A stretch of 64,000 bases of DNA, taken from the NCBI GenBank assembly GCA_026214975.1, contig CM047807.1:64955824-65019823 (forward strand), written 5' to 3'. This DNA is from Gentiana macrophylla (taxonomy: Eukaryota; Streptophyta; Magnoliopsida; Gentianales; Gentianaceae). The notes under the pieces were generated by a model that ran no database searches, was not told where the DNA came from, and saw nothing but the letters and a program-made list of their open reading frames with translations. Below, piece after piece: positions 47,451 through 57,766 of the stretch. The position numbers were made by a program, and so were the translations under genes. The first letter of the stretch is position 1. Every line of letters begins with the position of its first letter.

Positions 47451-48833
47451 TCAATTTTCTTGCCTCTGATTGCTCGAGGTCCCCTTTGTTCGACACATCT
47501 TAGCAAAGTGCCCTAAATCTCCATAGTAGTAGCAGCCACTTGTACTAGCCTTACGCTCACCTGGGTGGTTCCTGTTACACTTAGGGCAAGGTGGTGCTCC
47601 GGTTGGAGGTTTACTTGTTGTAGAGGCTGTTGTTCTCTGAGCATTCTGTTGTGGTACTCCTCGGTTATTCCCTTGACTTGTCCCAAAATTTCTCTTGTTC
47701 CCAATAACCACGGTGGCCTTCTTCCTGAAGGTCTCAACCTCTAATGCTTTATTCAGAAGTTCAACCATATTCTTGACTGTAAACCCTAACATACCAGATT
47801 GTATTTCATAGGACAATCCTTCCTTGTAGAGTGCCATCTTCCTCTTTTCAACCTTCATGAGCTCAGGATAAAATCTCCCCAACTCGTTAAACTTTTTGGT
47901 GTACTGAGATACCGTGTTGTAATTACCGTGCTTAATCTTTAAAAACTGACTTGCCTTGTCTTCCTGAACTGTTGCTGGGAAATACTCGTTGTAAAACATA
48001 ACTTTGAAGCCTTCCCAATTTGTTACTTTTCTATTACTGCTCTGTATAGCGTCATTCCAAGCTTCAGCTGCACCTAAAAGAAATCCAACTGCTCACTGGG
48101 CCATCTCAGTTTCGGGAACATTTATGTTCCTGCAAGCTTTCTCAAAACTTCTTAACCATTCCTCAGCCTTTCAATGTTCCCCATTGCCAAAGAAGTCCTG
48201 AACTCTGTTCCTTCTCAACCGGGTATACCAATCAACTGGCGGTGCTTGCTCGAAAATGGGTCCAACTGGTGGAACTGGTAGGTACACCAGAGGGTATCCA
48301 TAAGGTATTTCTTGCTGATAAGGTTGTTGGGATGGAGGTGGTTGATAAAAACAGTAGGGTGGGTAACCAAAGCCTTGCTGATGGTCAAAACGGGGTGAAG
48401 GAGGTATAGTAGGTCGAGGGGTATGACCTACTAGAGGTAGGTAAAAGGTCTGTTGTTGTTGTTGATGGAAAACCGGTGGAGAGGGGTGGCTCACTGGTGG
48501 TGGATAAACGCTGACCGGTGGAGGGTAGATACTGGTTGCTGGGGGTACGTAGACTGGTGGAATGTCCCCTAACACGGTGACACGTACTAGTGCTTCTCCA
48601 TGTTCACCATAGATAAAGTTGTACCTTGGTCGATTTCTTGGTGTAGGATTATTCCGTGGTTGTGGTGGTATCGTCTTTGAGATCGTGGTGTAGGGTCGCA
48701 GCGTGTGGGGTGGATCAGAGCTCGGGTGAGGTGAAGGATTCTACCTCACAAAACCGCCTCCAACGACTGGTGTAGGACTCTCTCGACGTACTCCTGAAGC
48801 TTCTACACCCGCTCCGATTCTAGTGAACACCAT
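47451..48833 (-). pseudogene. Gypsy gag (decayed)
   Basis: The frame opens at ATG 48833-48831 (MVFTRIGAGVEASG) and runs 461 codons to TGA 47453-47451. Internal stops lie at about 48741, 48171-48173 and 48093-48095; all the segments stay in one frame. After a Pro/Tyr-rich N-terminal half (YPPPVSVYPPP, 48450-48560) comes the capsid-like core (KAEEWLRSFEKACRNINVPE, then DKASQFLKIKHGNYNTVSQY and FNELGRFYPE), which shapes the particle. A nucleocapsid knuckle CYYYGDLGHFAKMC (about 47490-47530) follows. The second Cys of the CCHC is Tyr, so it probably cannot bind zinc. A first half-knuckle, CPKCNRNHPGE, lies upstream. Confidence 0.88.
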
Positions 48834-48917
48834 CCTGATGATCAAAGGAAAACCAGGACGTTACTAAAAGATCTAAAGAGAACTTATCTTAAAAGAAAGG
48901 AAGCATAAAAGACGCTT

Positions 48918-48931
48918 CTCTCTGATACCAA
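48918..48931 (-). promoter_or_regulatory. Gypsy element primer-binding site (initiator-Met tRNA)
   Basis: The minus strand reads TTGGTATCAGAGAG immediately after GGGCGTTACAG. TGGTATCAGAG is the conserved complement of the initiator tRNA 3' end. Confidence 0.85.
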
Positions 48932-48932
48932 C

Positions 48933-50977
48933 TGTAACGCCCCCGTTCCCGGACACCGATTCCTTAGCCAGAAAAAGAACATTCGGCACGTATAAAATAA
49001 AATAAATTTAACTTTATACATAAGCCTCTACTACGTCGTATCAAATTAAGGCAAACGGAGGCAAAAGACTCAGGTAAATTTTTTTCCAAATATCCAAGAA
49101 TAGAAATTCACGCCTAAGGATAGAAATGTAACATTATCACATTGGGGAAAAAACCAACGAATCCAAATGTGAACGAATTCCGAAAGTACTAAATGTAAAC
49201 TACAAGTTCCAAACAAACTTCTAGTCTATAAAAAAAACATAAATAGATAAGCTCTTCAACTTCGGCGTCCTTAAACGTCGTTATCGAAGCCCTCCTCGAA
49301 CTCTGAAATTACCTGTTCGTCTTCTCTCCCCCAAACACATAAATAGACATGCATTTGACGTACGTACATTGTACAAAGTAAGAAGTAGAAGCTACAATAT
49401 AATTAAGGTTTATTATCAAGTTTTAATAAAAAGATTATCTTTGTGAGACCGACTCAATCTAGGGTTCATTTCATGCCCATCGACACGTCATGACTATACG
49501 TTTCTAACTTAGCTTATCTTGGTTACATCATTACTCAAGGACACAATGCATGGCGAAAATTCCAACACGAGATATACTTGCCAAGTACGGTGATTAGCAC
49601 CGGTAGTCCCGGGATCTCCCCGGTATGCATATACGCTCGATGGATTTCCTCCACTACCCTTTAGCCTTTTGAGCCTATAACGTTGTCAACCTTCTATGAA
49701 CGTATCACACCGCCGATATGAATCAGTGGCTAACTAAGAAAACGTCTTTTACTACACATATGTCATTATTATGGTGCATTAACTAGCCACCTAGGTGTTT
49801 TCAAAGTAAAACTCACCCTGCCAACCCTACTCCCTCGCTTAGAAAGCTAGACACTACAAGCTATCAAATTCACAGACATTGATGAACTCTAGTTCATCAA
49901 AGCACAAGCCCTTTCATGCCCTTCCGACGGTCCTGGACTTCAACTCCCTTTAAGAGTACGTCCGGTGCCGGAACCAAACGTATCAGAAATTCAATCGGGG
50001 CTTGTTCATGTATAATTAATGTTATTATATCAAGACACATCGTTTAGAACTCACCTCATAGCTTAAAATATAAGAAATAAACATTCAAACAGTGTTGGGG
50101 GGCGCCAACACCTTTGGCGTCTTAAAATGCACCAGAGAGTGCTCTAAACTCTCTGCTTTCAGTTCAAGCGCGCCAAAGCTTTCGGCGTGTGCCAAAATGG
50201 TTCAGAGAGTTCTCTGAACTCTCTGTCACAGGTTCAGGGCGCGCCAAAAGGTTTGGTGGGCGCCAAAATGGCCAAAAACTGCTCATGTGTAATTTTCTGA
50301 ACTCTATCTATTTCTACTCGAATTCAAACATGTTCTAAACCATTTTTCTCATAAAAACACCAGAAAAACATACCCTTTATGATCCAAAACAATCCTTAAT
50401 CCTAAACATCTTTTAGGCATAAACATTGATACAAAAAAGCTCCAAAACACAACCTAATCATTCTAAACCATAATCAAATCGTAAGAAGAACTTCGTACCT
50501 TTTAAGCAAGCAAAAACCAGTCCAAAACTCAGAAAAACAATAGAAAACGATCCTTCCTCTCCCAGAAAACCTTAGCCAAAGCTTCAACTTTCTGGTACTG
50601 AAACGACGCTCTCCTTACGATGATTCCGATGCTTCTCGCGAAACTGAAATCCGACAACGAATGACTGAGAAATTGAAGAAAGCCTCTAAGCCTCTTTCTT
50701 ATGCTTCAGAGCTTTTCTTCTACACGTAAAAGCTAATTTTCTGAAATTGTAATTAGGTTAAGGAACAAATCTGAATATATTTTTCCTTAAATATATTTTC
50801 CAATTATCCATTTTTCCTTAATTACCCTTAATTCCGAATTTTCCTTAAATATATATGCATATATTTCGACACATAAATATATTTAAATAAAATACTTAAA
50901 CTCCGAAAAAAAGGAACCAAACCCTATATTTTCGCAAAATGACACGTCTGCCATTTCCCGAAAATCAGAATATTACA
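48933..50977 (-). repeat. Gypsy element 5' LTR
   Basis: 2045 bp, matching 41806-43853 with scattered substitutions and small indels. The GC-rich GGCGCGCCAAA array is at 50100-50270. Confidence 0.93.
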
Positions 50978-52934
50978 ACAATCTCTAAACCGGTCCCTGG
51001 CACTAATACCACAACCTGGCTTACCCTATATTTGGTTCAACAAATTTCCATGGGATTTAACGACTTAATATGATAAAAACAATGAGATGCTCCGCGATCC
51101 ACCGAGTTCACGGCTTAGCCGAAAGATCTTACCAAGAACAATTGCGAAAAAAACTCGACTAGTTAGATGCGTGCAATCCTAAAACCCTATTTTCGCACAC
51201 TTCTAAAAAAATACATCTATAGAGTTCGTGTGTATGATCAATTAATGGTTAGCAACTCCACTAATAGCATTAGGTTCATGTTTTAGGACACAACAATTCA
51301 AAAGATTCAATTTTTAAGTCATACTCATCCCTAGATGATCGTTTAAGCATTAATTTCGTAGTTCAATCACATAATTTAGCTATAACAAATATAGCTACTC
51401 ATAATAAAATCAAAAAAATAAGAAATCATAAATAAACTGATAAAATACATGATAAAAAAAATGAATAAAAATTACCAATGAATGTGTAGCAATCCACCAC
51501 TTGAATCGTCACTTCGTTGTGTTGAAATCGCAAAATAAATAATTAAAGTTGATGTTATTCTGGCAGAAATTGAAAGGAAAAAATAGTAGATCTAAACCTA
51601 TAGAAAAATAAAATTTGCTATGGAGAGAAAAATAAATTAAAAGGTAAAAACTGTGTGTAAAAATTTGACCTATGTTGCTTTTTATACCAACAGTCCACTT
51701 CCGTCTTATTCATCCGAAATTTCCCAGCCAAAGCAAATAAAAGCGTCCCGTACCCTTTTTCTGCTTCATTCAATGCGCTGGGGCCCATACACAAATAATA
51801 TGCACCTTTATTTTATTTTAATTTTTTTTGTTTTGATTTTCATACAAACTACGTGCTTCCGAATGGAAATGTACTGAGAGCTCATTTTCCAATCAACACC
51901 AATATCGGGATCCCGATGAAATTGAATAATAATCTTTTTTTTTTGAACGTTTGAATTTTAGTCTCGAGTCATTTTCTCATACGAACTCCGTTTTGGACGA
52001 TTTTCATACCGTTGTGATCATCGTCATGCCCTCTATCATGCCACACCTGTAATAAAAATAAACCACATACCCAGACGTGACAAATACCAATAAAAACACA
52101 CCCAATCACCCAAAATTATCGAGATTTTCGACGTAAACGCCTTTACGTCTCGTGATTCTACTCGTGGTGAAATGTGCTTATAAACACCACTTAATTACCC
52201 CAAAATCACATCGAATAAGCTACAAATAAGGGGTAAAATGCACACGAAATGATAGCAATGTTGACACTTATCATTGTCCGAATCTAAATAAGATATCAAT
52301 TTGAATCCTCCATCTTTTGGATACCAAATTCCCACATTGATTGTGTGCTTCAGATATGTGATGATCTTTTAACTGCCAACAAATGAGATTCCTTTGTTTG
52401 AGCTTGAAATCTTGCACATAATCCTACTGCAAATTCTATATCAGTGCCGCTTGCGATAGTGAAGTAGAGATCCAATGATTCCTCTGTATAACTTTTGGTC
52501 AACATCCTTCCCATTTTCATTATTTCCAAGTATAATTCTTGCACACATAGGTATTTCAGAAGTTCCACTAGTGTCCATACCATACTTGTTGATTAAGTCT
52601 TTTGTAACATTGTTTGATTGATGAAGATCTCATCTTTCATCTGTTTCACTTGTAATCGAAGAAAGTAGTTGAGTTCACCCATCATACTCATTTGAAATTT
52701 GCTTTTCATCAGATTTGCAAACTTTTCACACAGCTTTTCATCTTTTGATCCAAAAATGATATCATCTACATAGATTTGAAGTAGCAAGGTGCTTGTTCCA
52801 TCTTCTAGTTTGAAAAGAGTCTTGTCAATGGTTCCTTTACTGAATCCATTGTTGATAAGGAAATTTGACAGTGTCTGATACCAAACTCTAGGTGCCTGTT
52901 TGAGTCCGTATAATGCCTTTTTGCGCTTGTATAC

Positions 52935-54380
52935 TGATGTATGTCAACCGGATGATAAATTTCCACGATATTTTTATCCCTTTTTCTTAGTATATATGAT
53001 AATTCGCTTCAATTATAGTAAAATCCGTTATAAATCGAATCGTTTATTTCATATCTACCCAATTAATATTTACATAATTATCAGTTGATTTTTGGCTCAT
53101 TATGTATATGTTTATGTTTGTTTTGTAATGATATAAGAAGAAGAGAAAGATATGAAGGAAATTGGAAAGCATTCGGTTTATTTCCATGCAAAGAGTCAGA
53201 GTTATGATGTCCTGGCGCAGGCCATGGCAATCCTGGCATAGGCCATGACATCAAGGAGGCTTTTTCAGCGAATGCATTAAATGATTGTCAAATCACAACA
53301 ACTTTGGTCACATGTAGCGCATGCCACAACACCCATGGCGCAGGCCATGGTATTAAAAATGCAAAAATTGCAATATTACTATTGCACATCAGAAAATAAA
53401 TTAGGGAGTTCGACAGATAGAGTTTTTGAGGAACTTGAAGGCAAATTTTCATCTCAAGGCTCTCTTAGCCAAAATCTCCATCAATTGAACAATTAAATCC
53501 TTGTAATATTTTAGAATTTTCATTTTGAGAAGCTCAAGTCTTGCAATGGGTGTAGGAAAATATTAGTTGTGTTCTATCATCATAAAAAACTAGAGTGGAT
53601 GAACCTCAACTCGAATTCATCTCCCGAATTCGGTATTCTATTAACTTTTACTTTGATCTAATTGTTCTTATTATTATGAATGCTAGCTTTAGTTTGTTAG
53701 TAGTTATAATAATGAGTGACTAGTTCTTTGTATTGACTAAGATGGTATAGTAATGTTATTTAATCCTTTTGTTGTTTGGAATTGATCGTTTATGTTGCTA
53801 GCTTTTATTGGGTTGAAAATCCTCTTGCTTGCTTTGGTCGATAATATGTATATTGGAGTAATTAACCAATGTATGTACCTACACAATTAATAGAAACCGA
53901 ACGGAGACGTTAGTTGTGAGACGAGGGTAAGAGGGACGGAAGGTAGAATCGACCTTAACGGAATTCGATTCCTTATCCGGGGAAATATTGCATTCAAGTG
54001 CTAGTCGTAACAAGTCATTAGGTTTAAGGTGCTTAAGCCAAGGATAAAGCATAGTGTAATTTTATACACTCGTATGCGGGAAAATTGCATGTTTAGGAGT
54101 GCACCATTCACACAATAGAACACCAATGTTGATCGATTCCAATCCATTTAAGGAAATTAACTTGAACTAAAGATCATCTTAGTTGATTTCTTTTATCGTC
54201 TGAACAATCTTCATAGCTAGTTATTAGTCTTTTAACAAAACTGCGATTCGGATCAAGATAATGACAACTAATCGGTGTTTAACCTCACATTTCCCTTAAA
54301 AACGACCTTGACCACCACACTAGACTACGATTGACCCGGTACACTACCGGTGAGATTCGAACCCTAGAAAGTCGACATCA
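52935..54380 (+). repeat. Solo LTR in Copia-C reverse transcriptase
   Basis: 1446 bp from TGATGTATGTCAACC to AAAGTCGACATCA, flanked by a perfect TATAC duplication (52930-52934, 54381-54385). Removing it rejoins the Copia-C codons for VYK. It has no interior, so it arose by recombination between two LTRs. Its 3' part (CTACGATTGACC near 54325) is shared with LARD-3 (56245), giving plus orientation. GC-rich units CTGGCGCAGGCCATGG recur at 53211-53250 and 53330-53350. Confidence 0.92.
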
Positions 54381-54573
54381 TATACCTTATCTTCTTTTAC
54401 TTGATCTGGAATCCAGGTGGTTGTTCCACTTGCACTTCTTCTTCTAGAAGTCCATTTAGAAATGCACTCTTTACATCCATCTGATAGACTCTGAAGTCAT
54501 TGTGAGCTGCAAAGCCTAGAAAAAATTTTGATTGCTTCCAATCTTGCTACTGGTACAAAGGTTTCATCATAAT

Positions 54574-56306
54574 TGATGACGGTCAAATTGGTACCATTAT
54601 TTACCAGCAATCTACCCCGGATTTGTGTTCTCAATGGGTATAATATGTATGAAATCATGGGTTAATTAGCTAAATGTCACTAAGCCACGTCCGGGGTGAT
54701 GAAATTAGTATTATGTGTTTTAACCATGTATATTATGCGTTATTTGCTAGAAATTGAAGCTACTATGTGTCCTATGGTTTTATTGACAGATGTATGAGTG
54801 TTTGAAGCATCATTTGGGCTGAATATAAGAGTTAATCGATAAATAACTGAACGGAGCTGAAGGTTGAAGTGCTTCGAGCGAAGATTGGACCCGAGAATCT
54901 GATTGTTGATCTCGAAACGAAGTTTTCAATTCTTTAAAAAACGAATTGGGCTTGAAATTGTGCATAAAAGTTGTAGGCATGGAAACAAGGATTCCACCAC
55001 ACTTTGAATCACCCATATCGGAGTTGCATAGGTCAAGTTATGGTCCAAATACCGAAGCTGGGCCTAGGGTATTCCAAGTTAAGTCGGCAGCAGGAAAAGG
55101 ACGAACATACCTTTGGTAACCCGGGAGGTACCGCCGACTTACCGAGGCCCAGAATCTTCCAGAAATGGGTTTCTTGTCCTCCAAGCATTGGGTTTACCCC
55201 TAAGTCGGTTTATACACCTATATAAAGCAATTAGCGCTGCGAATTTTGTATTCATCATCTATTCATCATCCATTTCATCTATTCTTCGTCTTTTTACTAG
55301 TTCTTCATCAACTAGATACAATGTAGTCTTTTGGAATAAAGTTTTCTTTTTTTCTTCTTCTTTTCTTCTTGTAAATAAGTCATGAGTCGTTCATTATTGA
55401 ATTTTGCTTGGTTTACGATCTTCATGGATCGGTTCGAATCGCCGGAGGGAGAGAGAATTGAATAGTAGATCTGTTCTTCATCATGGGTAAGATCTATTCT
55501 AATGTCTTGTTTCTTTCTTAGATTCATGATTGTTCTTGTGTTAGATCTAGATTATGCTCGCATCTAATCATCTATGAGTAATTAAACGAACCTTAATCTT
55601 TATTCGATTCGTTAATATGAAACGCAGAATTATGGGTTGCGTTCTTCAGATCTGCGATGGTCTTTATCGCTAGATCTAAATACCTAGTAAATCCTAATTA
55701 TGTGGTTCGGCATCAGCTACGTTGTTTGATAGGTTTAATTTACATGTTAGTAGCCTGATCAACTATTTGCATGTCATCGTAAATTAACATGAAGGACTGT
55801 TAGTGAAGTGTTAATTAGGACAATATCTTGATGGACCCTAGGAACATGTTGGTCAGTGTCGACAGCTTTCTAGGCGGGTTAGCGTTCAATATCGGCAATT
55901 CTAGTTCTTTATGCATATGGACTAGTACGGACTAATTAAGGAGGGTAGCTGGCGTATAGATTATCTATTGCCATTGTTGGAGTAGATAGGGTTAGGAATT
56001 GCACCCGTGGCTTAATTACAAATATGGATCAGATAAGGATTAAGGGGAGATTAGTTATTAATAGTTTGGTTAATGCCTTTTCCATACATGATTGATGATT
56101 GGTTTATTTGTATCTCTTTTATTTACTTGTCATTTATATTGGTCAATGACCACCCCTATGCGGTTGACCTATGAATTGTGGTTGTGTTTAGCATTATTAA
56201 ATAATAGTCTATGTGGGATCGACCTTGACTCACCCTTGCTATACTACGATTGACCTAGTACTCTTGCTAGTACGTCGAGTGTATTAGTGAACTGCACCCG
56301 CGATCA
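54574..56306 (+). repeat. LARD-3 5' LTR
   Basis: 1733 bp from TGATGACGG to CCCGCGATCA. The 3' part contains GCTATACTACGATTGACC, which also occurs, as GCTATACTACGATGGGCC, near the 5' LTR end of LARD-1. Confidence 0.85.
55195..55228 (+). promoter_or_regulatory. LARD-3 core promoter module
   Basis: ACCCCTAAGTCGG, a spacer, then CCTATATAAAGCAA, with TATATAAA at 55219-55226. The arrangement matches both LARD-1 LTRs (minus, 3478-3510 and 9214-9243). Confidence 0.55.
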
Positions 56307-56312
56307 AGTTTT

Positions 56313-56330
56313 TGGCGCCGTTGCCGGGGA
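56313..56330 (+). promoter_or_regulatory. LARD-3 primer-binding site (tRNA-Asp)
   Basis: TGGCGCCGTTGCCGGGGA, six bases after the LTR end. It is the full primer site known from Athila/Tat-type elements. Confidence 0.9.
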
Positions 56331-57766
56331 CTATTTATTTAATTGTTAGGCATAGCCATTAATTTATAGTTAACCTTTTTTGTTAGTTTTTTTTTCTTCT
56401 TTTCGATGATCGAATAAAAATGAGAAGGTTTTTTTTTCATCGCCATGTTCCTAAGGCTGTTGAGCAAAGGATGTGCCGGAGTTTTTCTTTACTTCACATG
56501 ATTATTCGGTTATTATTTTGAATCTTTAGTATTTTTATTTTTATTTGGAGTCTTGTAATAGTTTTGTTGTGTTTAATAATAAAGTTCTTATTTATTGGCT
56601 TAAATTGTTTATTGCACTTCTTCTTTTTAGTTGTGCTATTTACTGCCATATGACATAACTATTTTGTTACTTATTCGCGTCTCGTGGTACTAATAGCCTT
56701 TGTGCAAGAATTGTTTGTATTAGTTGACCTAGTGCATATTAGTCCTTTGGAGAATACAACTTTGGTTCCTGTTCAGTGATATGATTTGCTTGAGATAGTA
56801 GCCGAGTTCTTCTATTTTCCAAAGCAAAGTGTTCTTCTTCTTCCTACTTCTTTTTGCTTTACTTTTTCACATTGGGGACAATATTGAGTTTTAAAATGGT
56901 GGGTAGGCACAACACTTAGTTTGAAAAACTGAGACACACATACACTTACTTTTGTGAATTTTGATTTTTTGAATTAAATGAAATAAAAACCTTAAATTGT
57001 TGAAACTGCTTAATTACATACTTAATTCATTAATGATGAATAAGGGGTTTGCCAACTATTTGAAGTAGTGGTTTATTAATCATCTATCTTGTTGTGGAAT
57101 CGACCTTTTTAAGCACGTATAACTCCTTTTTTCAGTATAGTATAGATGACGCATTATTCATTTTAGTATGAAAGAATGAGCATGTGTTATGTTGCATGAA
57201 GTAGTGACTTATTAATAATTATTTTACTATTCCATTCAATTTTTGAGCACATAATCTGAGTGAAGTATTTGGATGAGATGAAGAGTTATCCTAGACCGGG
57301 AATCGATATTTGTCGGTGGATATACTTTAACCAATTGTTGTAGGATTATGATAGCAACTTGAATGCTAAAGAAGGTAAACCGGGACAAAACAGACTTGTG
57401 AGTGAGAGAGAAAAAATAGTGACGAATCTGCCCAAAAGAAAAAAAAGAATGAAAAAAGTAGTTATGCAATAAAGGCAGTGAGGGAAGAGAACTCGTGTAA
57501 AAAGGGCACGACCCTCGCATAAAAAGAAACAAACAAGGACCTAAGAGCAAGACTCGGTCCCCAAGTCCTCCCGGCCCAAGTAATGTTTCATGTTGTTTGC
57601 CTGAGTCTGAAGGCAAGATGAGCGAGTGTGCACATTGATAAGTAAGGATTGTGGGGTCTCTATAACTTCATTCTTTTCTTGAATGCACTATCACAAAAGA
57701 TTTATCACACGACACATTGATGCATTGGTAGGTGATGATTAATGGGGAACTTATGAATTGTTGTAT
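56331..57766 (+). mobile_element. LARD-3 interior, non-coding
   Basis: No gag-pol motif. It holds CACATTGGGGACAAT (56869) and a purine-rich stretch (57395-57560). The 126-codon minus frame at 57236-57616 runs opposite to the purine-rich strand and has no recognisable domain. Confidence 0.7.

Larger units (their letters stand above)
41806..50977 (-). mobile_element. Chromodomain Ty3/gypsy element (Tekay/Del-like)
   Basis: The LTRs are 41806-43853 (2048 bp) and 48933-50977 (2045 bp). In element orientation they run TGTAATATTC to GGGGCGTTACA. The 5-bp duplication is GCAAT (41801-41805) against ACAAT (50978-50982), one mismatch. The primer site matches initiator-Met tRNA. The order gag, protease, RT, RNase H, integrase, chromodomain is that of chromoviruses. 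Coding regions carry many stops and a few frameshifts, so it is defective. The interior is about 5.1 kb and no domain is missing. Confidence 0.93.
37146..52273 (-). mobile_element. LARD-2, non-autonomous LTR retrotransposon with a nested gypsy element
   Basis: The LTRs are 37146-38759 and 41489-52273 (the latter split by the chromodomain element). A perfect TTGTC duplication at 37141-37145 and 52274-52278 brackets it, inside the Copia-C RNase H codons. Orientation is minus by purine tract (ACTACCCCCCACTT at 38760) and primer site (41464-41481). The interior is 2.7 kb with only a gag remnant. Without the nested element it is about 5.9 kb. Confidence 0.93.
41489..52273 (-). repeat. LARD-2 5' LTR, split by the chromodomain gypsy element
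   Basis: 41489-41805 plus 50983-52273 give 1608 bp, close to the 1614 bp of the other LTR. The interruption falls within GGGTGCAATCTC, intact at 37455-37470. Confidence 0.93.
34764..54573 (-). mobile_element. Copia-C, minus-strand copia element cut by three insertions
   Basis: A 3' LTR (34764-36165), a polypurine tract (36166-36180) and pol pieces at 36699-37145, 52279-52934 and 54386-54573 read as one collinear minus-strand polyprotein. LARD-2, a solo LTR and LARD-3 separate the pieces. The remainder (integrase, protease, gag, 5' LTR) must lie right of the window or be lost. The LTR is related to those of Copia-A and Copia-D. Confidence 0.9.
36699..54573 (-). pseudogene. Copia-C pol: reverse transcriptase and RNase H in three pieces
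   Basis: Coding order runs right to left. 54573-54386 holds the RT start (ETFVPVARLEAIK, QMDVKSAFLNG, QPPGF). 52934-52279 continues with KKALYGLKQAPRVW, catalytic YVDDIIFGS (about 52768), GELNYFLRLQV and the linker to RNase H. 37145-36699 holds the RNase H (FSKKKNF, STAEVEYIAAGSCCAQ, IMCDNTS, RTKLGMIE) and ends at 36699. Each junction joins within a codon run once the inserted element and one 5-bp duplication are removed. Stops and frameshifts are present (for example at about 37080, 52593 and 52350), so the copy was already decaying. The motifs fit the Sirevirus/SIRE branch of copia by inference. Confidence 0.9.
54574..57766 (+). mobile_element. LARD-3, 5' part of a tRNA-Asp-primed LTR element
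   Basis: The 5' LTR begins TGATGACGGTCAAATT, as in LARD-1, within the Copia-C RT codons after ATTATGATGAAACC (minus). The LTR is followed by a primer site and about 1.4 kb of interior, then by Copia-D. The 3' LTR is not in the window; it is inferred to lie right of Copia-D, so the duplication (left copy ATAAT, 54569-54573) cannot be confirmed. Confidence 0.85.

Noticed and set aside
57236..57616. 126-codon minus-strand open frame in the LARD-3 interior
   Set aside because: It mirrors a purine-rich tract and shows no domain. The signal-peptide-like Phe/Leu runs are compositional.
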